Source: Marinobacter daqiaonensis
GTDB lineage: Bacteria; Pseudomonadota; Gammaproteobacteria; Pseudomonadales; Oleiphilaceae
Length of the DNA stretch: 64,000 nt
Direction: 5' to 3'
Assembly: GCF_900115285.1 (NCBI RefSeq)
Contig: NZ_FOYW01000001.1
Coordinates: 1,089,616 to 1,153,615, forward strand
The position numbers and the translations under genes were made by a program. Shown here one piece after another: positions 37,233-46,628 of the stretch (position 1 is its first letter; each line of letters opens with the position of its first letter). The notes under the pieces are model-generated. The model was not told the DNA's origin, searched no databases, and saw nothing but the letters and a program-made list of their open reading frames with translations.

Positions 37233-38306
37233 TTAGTTGGTCACGCCCAAGCGCTCGCGTTGGTAGCTGCCGTCCTGGACTCTTTGGCACCAGTCCAGGT
37301 TGTTCAGGTACCACTCAACGGTTTTTCGAATACCACTTTCGAAGGTTTCTTCCGGAGCCCAGCCCAGCTCTTGTTGGATCTTGCTGGCGTCGATGGCGTA
37401 ACGCATGTCATGACCCGGACGGTCAGTCACATGGGTAATCAGGTCACGGTAACTCAAAGCCCCTGGGCGCAATTCCTGAAGGATATCGCAGATAGTGTGT
37501 ACCACATCGATGTTCTGTTTCTCGTTGTGGCCACCGATATTGTAGGTTTCGCCCGGCTTGCCTTCGGTTACCACTTTGTATAGCGCACGGGCATGATCTT
37601 CCACGTAGAGCCAGTCGCGGATCTGATCGCCTTTGCCGTATACAGGGAGCGGCTTCCCGTCCAGGGCATTGAGAATTACCAACGGAATGAGCTTTTCAGG
37701 GAAGTGGTAGGGCCCGTAGTTGTTGGAGCAGTTGGTGACCAACACTGGCAGGCCATAGGTACGCATCCAGGCCCGTACCAAGTGGTCTGAGCTTGCTTTG
37801 CTGGCCGAATATGGACTACTTGGAGCGTAGGCGGTGGTCTCGGTGAACAGGTGTTCTGTGGCGTCGTCACTCTCACCCGGGTGTGGCAGGTCACCGTAGA
37901 CTTCATCCGTGCTGATGTGGTGGAAGCGGAAGTTTTCACGGCGGTCCGCATCCATACCCTGCCAGTATCGGCGGGCGGCTTCCAGCAGCGTGTAAGTCCC
38001 TACTATGTTGGTCTCGATGAACGCAGCCGGGCCGTCTATGGAGCGATCCACGTGGCTCTCCGCTGCAAGGTGCATGATGGCGTCAGGCTGGTGCTGGGCG
38101 AGCACACGATCTACCTCGGCACTGTTGCAGATGTCCACCTGTTCGAAGGTGTAACGGCTGCTTTCGCTCACCTTGGCAAGGCTTTCGAGGTTGCCGGCGT
38201 ATGTAAGCTTGTCCAGATTGATTACTTCATCGTCAGTGTTCTTGATGATGTGACGAATGACAGCAGAGCCGATAAAGCCGGCACCGCCAGTGACTAGCAG
38301 TTTCAT
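37233..38306 (-). CDS. rfbB: dTDP-glucose 4,6-dehydratase
   Basis: RfbB/RmlB converts dTDP-glucose to dTDP-4-keto-6-deoxyglucose, the branch point for both rhamnose and the 3-amino-3,6-dideoxyhexose made here. The 357-residue protein has [14 protein letters not shown], the [12 protein letters not shown] segment, STDEVYGDL and the catalytic [13 protein letters not shown]. The start [10 protein letters not shown] is 5 bp downstream of the wzz stop codon. The upstream ATG in the same frame lies inside wzz and is rejected. Confidence 0.96.
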   Translation of the reverse strand: MKLLVTGGAGFIGSAVIRHIIKNTDDEVINLDKLTYAGNLESLAKVSESSRYTFEQVDICNSAEVDRVLAQHQPDAIMHLAAESHVDRSIDGPAAFIETNIVGTYTLLEAARRYWQGMDADRRENFRFHHISTDEVYGDLPHPGESDDATEHLFTETTAYAPSSPYSASKASSDHLVRAWMRTYGLPVLVTNCSNNYGPYHFPEKLIPLVILNALDGKPLPVYGKGDQIRDWLYVEDHARALYKVVTEGKPGETYNIGGHNEKQNIDVVHTICDILQELRPGALSYRDLITHVTDRPGHDMRYAIDASKIQQELGWAPEETFESGIRKTVEWYLNNLDWCQRVQDGSYQRERLGVTN

Positions 38307-38311
38307 AATGT

Positions 38312-39250
38312 CTACTTCTCTTGTTTGCCGCTGCGAATAAAGGCAATGACGAATACAATGAATACGCCCAGCATGCCGCCGAGCATGGTGGCTACGATAC
38401 AAATCAGTGCCCGCTTGGGTTCGCTCTTCTCTTGTGGAACAACAGCGGGATCCACGGTCTGGAAAACATACTCCTTCTGAGCATTTGCCAACATAACCGT
38501 GCGAGTTTCACTCTCGATCAGTTGGTAGAACACCTGCTGCATTCCAGAAATGTTGGTTTCATTCAGTTTCTCTTCCAGGTAATCGATGCTTGCTTCCGCT
38601 TCCTCGATGTCTCGCTTGCGCATGTGTTCGTTGATGTCCCGCACCAGCCAGTCGGTCCAGTTCTTGGCTGCGACCGGTGACAGGCTCTTAACGCTTACAG
38701 TGACCATTCCATTTTCCTGGTTTTCACTGACACTCAGGTGGTCTTCGCGGAATTTCTTGACCATGTCCCAGTCAGTGGGTTCCAGGCTCTCGCCATCCTC
38801 CATGGCCCACTCGTCGGTATCTGGGTTGTAAATTTCGCGGTCATAGACCCACTCCTCCTGCTCTATGTCCCAACCCTCGGTGGCCATCAAGGGGACTTTC
38901 AGGTTATGGCGGTGGATAAAATCCGTCAGAAAAGCGCGGGACTGGAGGATTTCTCTCGCAATAACTGTCTTGTTAGCGCTACCGCCGCCAAGGTTGACGC
39001 CGGCAAGACTGGCCAGGCCGCCCAGCTGCCCCGCCATTCGACTCAGGCCGCCGGAGTCATCCTCCGTGGGTGCTAGAAGGGCGCTGGCTTGGTAAATGTT
39101 GGGCTTGTAAAGCGCATACGCCACGCCGGCGACGGCGAAGACGAAGGTGGTAGCAATGATGATCCACTTACCGCGCCAGAGGGTGGCGAAGAGTTCGCGA
39201 AGGTCTATTTCGTCGTCTGGGTAGTGTTGGTGTTCTGGTGTTTGGTTCAT
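38312..39250 (-). CDS. wzz: Polysaccharide chain-length determinant (Wzz-type)
   Basis: The 312-residue inner-membrane protein has an N-terminal Wzz domain ([20 protein letters not shown]) with the first membrane helix. A periplasmic helical domain contains coiled-coil segments, and a C-terminal GNVR-type region ([20 protein letters not shown]) leads into the second helix. It controls modal length of Wzy-polymerised chains. It lacks a cytoplasmic tyrosine-kinase domain, so it is not Wzc. A wzz next to a large SLBB protein recalls the otnA-otnB pair of Vibrio capsule loci. Confidence 0.9.
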   Translation of the reverse strand: MNQTPEHQHYPDDEIDLRELFATLWRGKWIIIATTFVFAVAGVAYALYKPNIYQASALLAPTEDDSGGLSRMAGQLGGLASLAGVNLGGGSANKTVIAREILQSRAFLTDFIHRHNLKVPLMATEGWDIEQEEWVYDREIYNPDTDEWAMEDGESLEPTDWDMVKKFREDHLSVSENQENGMVTVSVKSLSPVAAKNWTDWLVRDINEHMRKRDIEEAEASIDYLEEKLNETNISGMQQVFYQLIESETRTVMLANAQKEYVFQTVDPAVVPQEKSEPKRALICIVATMLGGMLGVFIVFVIAFIRSGKQEK

Positions 39251-39261
39251 AGAAAAATGTT

Positions 39262-39292
39262 AGCCACGGAATCCACTGAAAAACACGGAAAA
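39262..39292. repeat. Half copy of the nested repeat element
   Basis: A single arm GCCACGGAATCCACTGAA followed by ACACGGAAAA lies in the gap between the PIN toxin gene and wzz. Confidence 0.75.
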
Positions 39293-39366
39293 TGAAAGAA
39301 GGATTTAGTTACGAACGGTATGGACTTTACGGAAAAGAGATCTTGAAAATATGGGCGGAGCCTTTC

Positions 39367-39732
39367 TCAGGAGACCAGTTCCTCCAAGGATATTGCTGCA
39401 CCAACATGTCGCTGCTTGAGCTTTTCGTCGTTGGTAACTAGCGTGAACCCGCTGGTTATGGCCGTTGCAGAGATAATACTGTCTGGAAGCTTTAATGACG
39501 TTGTTCGGCGAATCTTGATGGCAGCATCCTGGACCAGCTTGTCCAGCTGGATTATTGCGACTTTCTGAAGCACCTCGCGCAGCTTTACTTCGTCCTCGGC
39601 AGTCAGAGCTGGCCAAGAGAGCAGCTCTGACTCGGTGATCACAGAAGCACCGTACTGATTGACCGGGAGCTTCAGCTTGCGATCTATGGCGTAGATGATG
39701 GCGCTAGTGTCGAGGAGGTATTTACCACTCAT
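39367..39732 (-). CDS. PIN-domain toxin (VapC-like)
   Basis: The 121-residue protein has the PIN RNase pattern of acidic residues: D8 in LLDTSAIIYA, E34 or E36 in ITESELL, D84 in LPDSIISA and D102 in TNDEKLK. VapC-type toxins cut tRNA or rRNA when their antitoxin is lost. The start MSGKYLLDTS overlaps the antitoxin gene by 11 bp, as usual for such pairs. All catalytic residues are present, so it may be active. Confidence 0.88.
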   Translation of the reverse strand: MSGKYLLDTSAIIYAIDRKLKLPVNQYGASVITESELLSWPALTAEDEVKLREVLQKVAIIQLDKLVQDAAIKIRRTTSLKLPDSIISATAITSGFTLVTNDEKLKQRHVGAAISLEELVS

Positions 39733-39946
39733 CTCGCATTTCCCTTTGCACCTCAACGGCGTCCCGTCCCTGGAACGCTTCCACCCGCAGATTGCTAAGA
39801 TCCAGGGATGCTGCTTCGGGACTCGGTGCCGACTCGTCTCTCACCATCACCACGATTTTTGCGTGGCTATTCCTGAGTCGACTGTACTCAGGAGGAATTT
39901 TTACCACGCCATCCTGGATGTCTGCCTCAAACTCTATCGCATACAT
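39722..39946 (-). CDS. VapB-like antitoxin
   Basis: The 74-residue protein begins MYAIEFEADIQDGVVKIPPE, a short swapped-hairpin/AbrB-like DNA-binding start, and ends in an acidic, toxin-binding tail (EAFQGRDAVEVQREMRDEW). It is coupled to the PIN toxin gene. A broken relative lies at 9.4 kb. The pair sits between wzz and the SLBB gene, interrupting an otherwise continuous polysaccharide operon. Confidence 0.82.
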   Translation of the reverse strand: MYAIEFEADIQDGVVKIPPEYSRLRNSHAKIVVMVRDESAPSPEAASLDLSNLRVEAFQGRDAVEVQREMRDEW

Positions 39947-40020
39947 GACTGGACTCCCATTTGATCTTTCGCCTGGCTAACTGTACCAAAAATTCCGGTT
40001 TGGGATTAGGAAAGCTGGTT

Positions 40021-40056
40021 TCGCCACGGAATCCACGGAAGGACACGGAAAAATAA
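40021..40056. repeat. Half copy of the nested repeat element
   Basis: A single arm CGCCACGGAATCCACGGAA then GGACACGGAAAAATAAAAG lies between the antitoxin gene and the GxxExxY gene. Confidence 0.8.
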
Positions 40057-40071
40057 AAGAAAAAATTGAAA

Positions 40072-40437
40072 TTAAAGGACAATTCTTCTTACTACGGCCT
40101 TTGGAAAAGTGAAATTCACCAATAGACCAACTTTGAGGTTTGTCGCTCTCAGGTAGTTCATCAGTTGGGCTTCTGAGCCTACCGGCAGTTTCTGCTGGGC
40201 TTTGAGTTCCACGATGACGGAATTTTCAACCAGCAGATCCAGTCGAAAGCCGCCTATCTCCTGGCCTTTGTATCGAATAACTACCGGCTTCTCCTGCTCA
40301 ACCAGCAGGCCTTTGCCAGTAAGTTCGTGGACAAGGGCTTTCTGGTAAACAGATTCCAGAAAGCCGTGCCCAAGCTGGCGATAAACTTCATAAACACAGC
40401 CACGAATCCGATAAGTAAGCTCTGCGTCCTTGAGCAT
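40072..40437 (-). CDS. GxxExxY family protein
   Basis: The 121-residue protein has the family signature GHGFLESVYQKALVHEL (GxxExxY) and a PD-(D/E)XK-like core (FRLDLLVENSVIVELKAQQK). The fold is that of small nucleases, but no function is established for the family. Such genes are often seen as single accessory genes between repeats, as here. The start MLKDAELTYR is used; the longer MLSVDSVARK start is repeat-element sequence. Confidence 0.85.
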   Translation of the reverse strand: MLKDAELTYRIRGCVYEVYRQLGHGFLESVYQKALVHELTGKGLLVEQEKPVVIRYKGQEIGGFRLDLLVENSVIVELKAQQKLPVGSEAQLMNYLRATNLKVGLLVNFTFPKAVVRRIVL

Positions 40438-40453
40438 GTTTGATTCCTTTCTT

Positions 40454-40589
40454 GCCACCGAATCCACGGAAAGCACGGGAAAGAGACGTAAAGAAACTGA
40501 CTGAGATAGCGGGTATCCTCTAAATCAAAGGCCTCCCGCAACCAAAGGTTTTATTCTTTCTTCCGTGTCCTTCCGTGGATTCCGTGGCT
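40454..40589. repeat. Nested repeat element, inner-arm form with core
   Basis: Arms GCCACCGAATCCACGGAA and TTCCGTGGATTCCGTGGC flank a diverged core (GCGGGTATCC...CTCCCGCAACC). It lies between the GxxExxY gene and the SLBB gene, both leftward. Confidence 0.88.
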
Positions 40590-40600
40590 AAATCAGGTCC

Positions 40601-43282
40601 TTACAGGTTGCCCACCGCAGCGGCACCCAGGGCCATCTGGTAGATGATCTGGCTTACGTTGCTCCAGAGTTCCAGCTGGTTGAGGCGGTCGACGTCGATC
40701 GGGACGATGATGGTGTCGCCTGGTTGCAGGGTCTGGCTGCGGCCGCCCCACCAGCGGCTTTCTTTGGGTAGCATGACGCTGCCGTCGGCCTTGACCACGT
40801 AGACGCGGGTTTCGTCTGCCTGGCGGGTGGGGCCGCCGCTGCGTTCGAGGTAGTCGTCCACGGTGACGCCGTTACTGTGCAGGTGGCTGGTGGGGTACTG
40901 CACTTCGCCGAGTACGGTGACGGATTGGGGCATGGTGGGTACGGTCAGCGCGTCGCCGTCCTGCAGGCGGATGGCCTGGTAGTTCTCATTGCTGACCACG
41001 GCTTCCAGGTCGATGACCATGCGACCCAGGGGACGACTGTTCTGGACGTCTTCCAGCAGGCCCTGCACCTGTTGTACGCGATTGGCGTTCTGGCCGCCAA
41101 AGCTGTCGCCCTGCAGCTGAACACCCAGAAGGTCGCCCTGCAGTCGTTCCTCTGCTTCCCTCAGGCGTTCGGCCTCCAGCTCGCGGAGCTTCTTGCGGGT
41201 GAATACCGCGCCCCGTGGGAAAGCGTTGTCCGTCAGCCCGCCGGCTCTTTCCAGAACATCGCTCAGGGTTTCGCCTTCACCAAAGGTGTATTCACCCGGG
41301 AAGCGGACCTCGCCTTCCAGGGTAACGCGGAATTTCTTGTCGAAGTCCGGAATGGGCTTGATCAGGAGCGTGTCGCGGCTTTGCAGGTTTATGCGCTGCT
41401 GGCCTGCAACGATGGCGGCCAGATCAATCTGCTGGATGGTGGTTCTGGCGTCGCCGCGGTCGCCTTCTTCGATTCGGGCCAGTTCGGCGGTGAGCATTGA
41501 GGCGGAGTCCTTCAGGCCGCCGGCAAGGGTGATCACCGCAGTCAGGTCATGGCTCAAAGGCAGGGGGTACTCGCCCGGGTAGCGCACTTCGCCGTTTACT
41601 TCCACCACCTGGGCGGGGTACCGGGGCGTGGCCTGGGACTTCAGGCGCTGAATAACCCCTGCCAGCATGGGCTCGCGCTGCCACTGGCGCAGGTTGAGGA
41701 GCTTTTGTTCCTCTTCCTCGGTAAGGGCTTCCCGTTCGAGGATGGCCAGCCACTTTTCTTCCTCCAGGCGGACCTTTTCCTGCTCGCTGAGGTTTTGCTG
41801 GTTCTGCTGGCGTTTGTTGCGCTCTTCCAGGCGCTCGACAGCCAGCTTATGTTCCTCGTGTTTCAGCTTGCGCTCGTCCAGGTCGGTCTTGTCCAGGTCA
41901 GAGAAGATGTAAAGCCTGTCCCGCTCCTGAAGGACCGGGTCGTGCTCGCTGCCGGGCAGGGAAGCCACCTTGCGGAGGTTAACGGCCAGGGTAGAGATAC
42001 GATCGGTGTCTTCGTCCACCCGCACGATCAGTGCGCTGGTGGTGTCTGCTGCGGGTTCCAGGTCGTTCTGGATGCTCTGAATCAGAGACGATGCCCGCAT
42101 GCCGGGTATCCAGGCGTAGCGCCCGGGTCGGGTGGCGGCGCCCTTGATCTCCACATACTGGCCAGTGATGTCGGCAATGGAGGCTACGTCGATACGGTCA
42201 CCGGGCTTAACCCGGGCCTGCTGGCCCTGGGGGGTGGTGAGGTTGGCTTCGGCGACAATGCGAAGGAACTCGTCATTGGTGCGCTCGATCTTCACCCGCT
42301 GGGGGTAGGCCTGTGGCGTCATTCCGCCGGCCAGGCGCACCAGTTGCTGGAGGCTGGTTTCGCCATCCAGCTCGTAGAGCGCGGGCCGGTAGACTTCGCC
42401 GTCTATGCCGACCCGCGGACCAACCGGCGGGATGAAGATGGCATCGCCCGGCTGCAGCCGTCGATCCGCCGAGGTGTCGCCCTTCAGGAGCAGATCGTAC
42501 AGATCCAGGGTTCCGATGACCTTGCCATCGCGCTTGTGCTGTACCTGCCGCAGTGAGCCGGTCTTCTTGATACCGCCAGACACGTAAAGCGCATTGGTGA
42601 TGGTGGAGAGTGAGCTGACACTGTAGGAGCCCGGCTTGCGGGCCTCACCCAGTACGAACACGCGCATACTGCGCAGCTCGCCCAGGCTGACGCTGGCTTC
42701 CACGCCGATGTACTGCTCTGAAACCCGCTTCTTGATCTGCTGGCGGGCTTCGTCAAAACTCAGGCCCGCGACGGATACCGGGCCGGAGTCCGGAAAGCTG
42801 ATGGTGCCATCCCGGGAGATGGGCAGCTCCAGCTGCTGGTTTTCCTTGCCCCACAACTGTACCCGGAGGACATCACCCGGCCCGAGGGTGTAATTGACGG
42901 GCACGGGAATCTCGGTCACCGGGGCGAAGGTGGTGGACGTACCTTCAAACAACTCGTATCCGAACGGCTTCAGGCCGCCGTTCTTGCGCTCTTCCTCCTC
43001 TTCCCTCTCCTGTTCGTCCCGCTGCCGGGCCTGCTCGCGCTCCTCGTCGGAAATGCTGCTGAGTGGCTCGACCACATTCACATTGTCGGGACGCTGTTGC
43101 TGGCTGCCGCCGCCCCTGATGGTGTCCAGGTCCACGCCGTACTGCCGCGCCAGGGCTTCCTGCTGGGCACGGGGCATGTTCTTGAACTGCTCAATCTGGG
43201 ACTGGCTGATGGACTGGGCAGAGATGGTCAGGGGCAGCAGGGTGGCTGCCAGGGCGGTGAGGAGTTTTTGTTTCAGAGTCAC
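40601..43282 (-). CDS. Large multi-SLBB polysaccharide export protein (Wza/OtnA-like)
   Basis: The product is about 893 residues. It has a signal peptide (TLKQKLLTALAATLLPLTIS), the Poly_export domain (VPVNYTLGPGDVLRVQLWGK), and several SLBB domains, seen as repeated VNGEVRYPGEYPL, LEGEVRFPGEYTFGEGETLS and VLGEVQYPTSHL motifs. A charged coiled coil of about 60 residues lies in the middle. Classical Wza is about 380 residues. This long form resembles OtnA/WbfF and GfcE-type proteins of O-antigen-capsule loci. It should form or gate an outer-membrane or periplasm-spanning channel. I chose a GTG because the upstream ATG (MDSAAKSL) lies in a repeat element. No lipobox is seen. Confidence 0.87.
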   Translation of the reverse strand: MTLKQKLLTALAATLLPLTISAQSISQSQIEQFKNMPRAQQEALARQYGVDLDTIRGGGSQQQRPDNVNVVEPLSSISDEEREQARQRDEQEREEEEERKNGGLKPFGYELFEGTSTTFAPVTEIPVPVNYTLGPGDVLRVQLWGKENQQLELPISRDGTISFPDSGPVSVAGLSFDEARQQIKKRVSEQYIGVEASVSLGELRSMRVFVLGEARKPGSYSVSSLSTITNALYVSGGIKKTGSLRQVQHKRDGKVIGTLDLYDLLLKGDTSADRRLQPGDAIFIPPVGPRVGIDGEVYRPALYELDGETSLQQLVRLAGGMTPQAYPQRVKIERTNDEFLRIVAEANLTTPQGQQARVKPGDRIDVASIADITGQYVEIKGAATRPGRYAWIPGMRASSLIQSIQNDLEPAADTTSALIVRVDEDTDRISTLAVNLRKVASLPGSEHDPVLQERDRLYIFSDLDKTDLDERKLKHEEHKLAVERLEERNKRQQNQQNLSEQEKVRLEEEKWLAILEREALTEEEEQKLLNLRQWQREPMLAGVIQRLKSQATPRYPAQVVEVNGEVRYPGEYPLPLSHDLTAVITLAGGLKDSASMLTAELARIEEGDRGDARTTIQQIDLAAIVAGQQRINLQSRDTLLIKPIPDFDKKFRVTLEGEVRFPGEYTFGEGETLSDVLERAGGLTDNAFPRGAVFTRKKLRELEAERLREAEERLQGDLLGVQLQGDSFGGQNANRVQQVQGLLEDVQNSRPLGRMVIDLEAVVSNENYQAIRLQDGDALTVPTMPQSVTVLGEVQYPTSHLHSNGVTVDDYLERSGGPTRQADETRVYVVKADGSVMLPKESRWWGGRSQTLQPGDTIIVPIDVDRLNQLELWSNVSQIIYQMALGAAAVGNL

Positions 43283-43313
43283 GAGTTTGGAGTCCGGTAG
43301 TGAAAGACTTTTT

Positions 43314-43444
43314 GCCGCGGAATCCACGGAAGGACACGGAAAATAAAAAGCATTAATTGGTGGCGGGCGTTCGCAGGGTTTGGCGTTTGCCCGCTGCCAG
43401 TATTTTCGCTTTTTCTTTCCGTGCGTTCCGTGGTTTCCGTGGCT
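43314..43444. repeat. Nested repeat element, inner-arm form with core
   Basis: The left arm GCCGCGGAATCCACGGAA mixes outer and inner spelling; the right arm is TTCCGTGGTTTCCGTGGC. The core stem GGCGGGCGTTCG pairs loosely with GGCGTTTGCCCGC. It lies between wzi and the SLBB gene. Confidence 0.85.
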
Positions 43445-43453
43445 AACAATTTT

Positions 43454-44944
43454 TTAGAAGCGGAAGCGCCAAGTAGCGCCCAAGGACCATTGGTCTTTTT
43501 CGCCGCTGATAAATTCTATTTGCTTGTCGGCGTAGCTGGCGTGCAGGTCGAGCCAGGTGCCCATCAGCTGCTGGCCGTAGCTGAGGGTGGCTATGGCTAC
43601 GCTCTGGTCGGTGGCCGGCACATTGTAGAATATGTCGTCGTCGGTCACGACGGTGCGATTGGCCCCGTCCTGGTTGAGGTCGGCGATGGTGAGACTGGCG
43701 CCTAGGTTGTTACCGTTCGGGAAGAAGTTGTAGCCGCCCAGCACGATGGCTTCGGCGTCGCCGTCCAGGCTGGCGCCCATGCTGCGGCCGTAGTAGCGGT
43801 AGCCACTGCGATAATTCCGGTGATTGTAAATAAGGTTGGGCATTGCGTCGCCCAGGAAATCATCGGCGGTGGTATTGATGTATTCCGCGTACCATTGCTG
43901 GTCACTGCTCCCAAGCTGGGTGGTGACATCCGCCCCTAATAACCAGGCTTTTCGAGAGGGAAAGGCACCGGCTTCGTCTTCGCCCATCATTTGCACGTAG
44001 AGGCCCACGGACTGACTGCCCAGAGCAAATCCATACCGTGCGTCGACGGAGGCGAGCTGGTTGCCAGGATCGGTCTCCCCCCCTTCCACATTGTCACTTC
44101 CTATCAAAGCATCCCAGAAGGTGGATGCGTCTTCTGGTCGACCCTCTCCGCCAAACATGATGGCGCGGGAGAGGCCGATGTCCAGGCCGTCCACGGGCCG
44201 GAACGCCAGGCGCATGCCGATAAGCTTGGCATCGGGGATTTCCCGCTCGCTTTCGTACTGCCCCGCCAGCAGGGTGAACTGCCAGGGACCGATCCAGCTC
44301 AGCCAGGGGGTTTCGAAACCGTGGGCGTCTTTGCGGTTGAGCCATACGGAGGGCATGGGACGGGCGTTGCTGGAGAGGATCAGGCTGTTGCTCCAGCCCG
44401 GACCCCACCAGCGGTCGATGGCCCCGGCCCCCAGTACCCAGTTGCCGGCGGTGCCGGCCAGATAGGAGTCGTCGAGGCGAAGCTCTTGGTCGTCTTCCGG
44501 GCTGGCGGCGTAGGTGGGCGACAGGCCCAGGGCCCAGGCTTCACCCTGCCATTCCATGGTGAGGGAGATTTCGCCATTCTCCCGGGGCCGGTCCTGGAAG
44601 ATGCGGTTAAAGACCGGCTCGCTGGTGGCGGCCAGTGCAAATTCACCCTTGAAACCGGTACTGGCCTGGTAGTCCTTCTCGAAAGAGAGGTAGGCCCGTG
44701 CGTTAGCGACCGAGGGATCGCCGTCCGCGGAGCGACGCTCACGAAGCCCCGCATCGACACTGGCCCACATCATCGGCCAGGTGGTGGCAATACGGTCCAG
44801 GTGGCCACGGTCCGCCAGTTTCTGAACGGCGTGACGGGCACGGGGGTCGCCGGGGTCGAGCCAGGGGGCGGCCTGAGTAACGGCAGAATGACCGATCAGG
44901 CACGCTACCGCCCCACCGACCAGGGTCCAGTGTTTTAAGGGCAT
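43454..44944 (-). CDS. wzi: Capsule assembly outer-membrane protein Wzi
   Basis: The 496-residue protein has a signal peptide (HWTLVGGAVACLIGHSAVTQ, cleaved near APWLDPGD). An alternating beta-strand barrel follows, ending in a terminal aromatic (WSLGATWRFRF). The family motif ...GPGWSNSLILSSNARPMP... is present near residue 185. Wzi helps attach group 1-type capsule to the outer-membrane surface. Its presence with the SLBB protein argues that at least some of the polysaccharide is surface-anchored capsule. It is the first gene of the leftward locus. Confidence 0.9.
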   Translation of the reverse strand: MPLKHWTLVGGAVACLIGHSAVTQAAPWLDPGDPRARHAVQKLADRGHLDRIATTWPMMWASVDAGLRERRSADGDPSVANARAYLSFEKDYQASTGFKGEFALAATSEPVFNRIFQDRPRENGEISLTMEWQGEAWALGLSPTYAASPEDDQELRLDDSYLAGTAGNWVLGAGAIDRWWGPGWSNSLILSSNARPMPSVWLNRKDAHGFETPWLSWIGPWQFTLLAGQYESEREIPDAKLIGMRLAFRPVDGLDIGLSRAIMFGGEGRPEDASTFWDALIGSDNVEGGETDPGNQLASVDARYGFALGSQSVGLYVQMMGEDEAGAFPSRKAWLLGADVTTQLGSSDQQWYAEYINTTADDFLGDAMPNLIYNHRNYRSGYRYYGRSMGASLDGDAEAIVLGGYNFFPNGNNLGASLTIADLNQDGANRTVVTDDDIFYNVPATDQSVAIATLSYGQQLMGTWLDLHASYADKQIEFISGEKDQWSLGATWRFRF

Positions 44945-45056
44945 GATAATAGACTGTTTTTGGTTGGCGTTTGCCGACAGGAGACGTGAGGCGCGACTGA
45001 AGGCCGACGTGATCCCTGTCAGATGTTAAACGGGTGCATTGCCAAAACGTGACAGA

Positions 45057-45084
45057 ATTCTACGGCAATCTGAGTGTCAGGCAA
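45057..45084 (-). promoter_or_regulatory. Possible sigma-70 promoter of the wzi operon
   Basis: On the minus strand TTGCCT, a 16-base spacer and TAGAAT lie about 110 bases before the wzi ATG. The pattern is moderately good but was found by eye. Farther upstream at 45177-45191 there is a 15-base palindrome GGTTAAATTTTAACC that could be an operator. No JUMPstart or ops motif was found in this leader. Confidence 0.35.
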
Positions 45085-45260
45085 GGGGCAATGGGACGAA
45101 TAGACGTGAGGTTTCGTAACCTGCGGATGAAAGTTCGTAAAAGGTTCAAGACCTGATATTTTATGTGGGTATTTCTGGTTAAATTTTAACCATCCGTGGA
45201 GTTACGGGTTGGCTTGGCAGCGCGGGGGTTGTAGGCTGCGCGCCTTCTTTTTACGGATTC

Positions 45261-45492
45261 GCCGCGGAACCTGCGGAAGAGCGCGGAAAAAAGACTGTTT
45301 GGCCACGGAATCCACGGAAGGACACGGAAAAATAAAGAACAGACAAAGAGATTTGGCTGCGGGAGCCCTTCAGTTCTGAGGTTAACCGCAACCAGGGATT
45401 TCTTTTTTATCTTTTCTTCCGTGTTTTCCGTGGCTTCCGTGGCTAAAATTTCTTTGTCTCTTCTTTCCGCGTACTTCCGCGGATTCCGCGGC
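45261..45492. repeat. Nested inverted-repeat element, full copy
   Basis: Complete outer (GCCGCGGAACCTGCGGAA / TTCCGCGGATTCCGCGGC) and inner (GCCACGGAATCCACGGAA / TTCCGTGGCTTCCGTGGC) arms surround a core starting TTGGCTGCGGGAGCCCTTCA. The core is almost identical to that of the copy on the other side of rfaH, so one is a recent copy of the other. Confidence 0.92.
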
Positions 45493-45511
45493 AAATAACA
45501 CAGAGGACCCC

Positions 45512-45985
45512 ATGCCCTGGTACGCCATTCAGCACAAACCCGCCCAGGGAGACCGGGCGCTGGAGAACCTTCAGAACCAGGATGCCCGGTGCTTCTACCC
45601 CAAGGTCATGGCGGAGAAGATCCGGGGTGGCAAGCGCACCATGAAGCTGGAGCCGCTGTTCCCCGGGTATCTGTTCATCCATATCGATCCGACCGACCCT
45701 CTTTGGGGCAAGCTGAGGTCTACCCGCGGAGTCCTGCGGGTGGTGAGCTTCGGCGGTAAGCCCATGGCCATCCCGGATGATGTGATTGACTACATTTACG
45801 ATGGCCTGGTTGCGGTCGAGAAACAGGGCGGGCTGAAGAAGGGAGAGAAGGTGCAGATCCAGGGCGGCCCGTTCCGGGGAATGGAGGCCATCTTTGATGC
45901 CTACGAGGGCGAGGAGCGGGCTGTTCTGCTGATTTCGTTTATGCAGAAGCAGCAGGCTGTTTCGGTGCCTCTTAGGGATCTTTAG
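45512..45985 (+). CDS. rfaH: Transcription antitermination protein RfaH
   Basis: RfaH is a NusG paralogue that binds RNA polymerase at ops sites and promotes transcription through long surface-polysaccharide operons. The 157-residue protein starts MPWYAIQHKPAQGDRALENL. It has the RfaH-type PLFPGYLFIHID segment and a C-terminal KOW-like domain (KGEKVQIQGGPFRGMEAIFD). It is divergent from the 32-kb leftward locus it probably controls. It is bracketed on both sides by near-identical repeat elements, a layout that could allow loss or movement of the gene by recombination. Confidence 0.93.
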   Translation: MPWYAIQHKPAQGDRALENLQNQDARCFYPKVMAEKIRGGKRTMKLEPLFPGYLFIHIDPTDPLWGKLRSTRGVLRVVSFGGKPMAIPDDVIDYIYDGLVAVEKQGGLKKGEKVQIQGGPFRGMEAIFDAYEGEERAVLLISFMQKQQAVSVPLRDL

Positions 45986-46169
45986 TCGCGGAATCCGCGG
46001 AAGGACGCGGAAAAAAGACTGATTAGCCACGGAAACCACGGAAGGACACGGAAAAATAAAAAACAGACAAAGAGATTTGGCTGCGGGAGCCCTTCAGTTC
46101 TGAGGTTACTCGCAACCAGGGATTTCTTTTTTATCTTTTCTTCCGTGTTTTCCGTGGTTTCCGTGGCTA
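45986..46169. repeat. Nested repeat element, lacking the right outer arm
   Basis: The left outer arm TCGCGGAATCCGCGGAA, inner arms and core are present; the right outer arm is missing. The internal ~110 bp match the copy upstream of rfaH nearly base for base. Confidence 0.92.
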
Positions 46170-46195
46170 AATGAATCCGTTTGCGGAAATCAGGG

Positions 46196-46621
46196 TCAGA
46201 CGCCGTTTTCCAGAAGGTCGGAAAATACCCTGGCGAACTCGCGGAAGTCACCCAGATGATGCTTGCAGATGGAGAACACGATCTCCCAATTCACTTCATC
46301 GTAGTTACGTACCATGACATTGCGGAAACCGACAGACCTGCGCATTCTCTCCGCAAGCTTGTCGTCAATAACGCCGGACATCGCCAGCCCCTCGAACACC
46401 TGTCCCATCGTTCTTGGCGATGTTGCCTCACCATGTTCAGCGAGCCAGTGAGCCCCTACATCCACGCACATCTGCACGGCCCTGGTCAGATTCAGGGCTA
46501 CAATGTCCTGAGCATCCAGGTCGGTCATCAGCGTTTCGAGATCTTCGGGAGCGCGAGATTCCACCCGTTGGATGCAACGCCTCAGTGATTCCAGCTTTTG
46601 GGCTACGAGTTGCTTATCCAT
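46196..46621 (-). CDS. HepT-family (DUF86) protein with altered active site
   Basis: The 141-residue helical protein resembles HepT toxins of type VII toxin-antitoxin systems. The family's RX4HXY RNase motif is here RNVMVRNY (R100, R105, Y107): the histidine position is arginine. The protein may thus have lost catalytic activity. Its antitoxin partner gene next door is truncated, which agrees with relaxed selection on toxicity. Confidence 0.8.
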   Translation of the reverse strand: MDKQLVAQKLESLRRCIQRVESRAPEDLETLMTDLDAQDIVALNLTRAVQMCVDVGAHWLAEHGEATSPRTMGQVFEGLAMSGVIDDKLAERMRRSVGFRNVMVRNYDEVNWEIVFSICKHHLGDFREFARVFSDLLENGV

Positions 46622-46628
46622 TATTTAT

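Noticed and set aside
38307..38402. Extended rfbB start inside wzz
   Set aside because: The extension is basic, cysteine-containing and not family-like, whereas [10 protein letters not shown] is the canonical start 5 bp after wzz.
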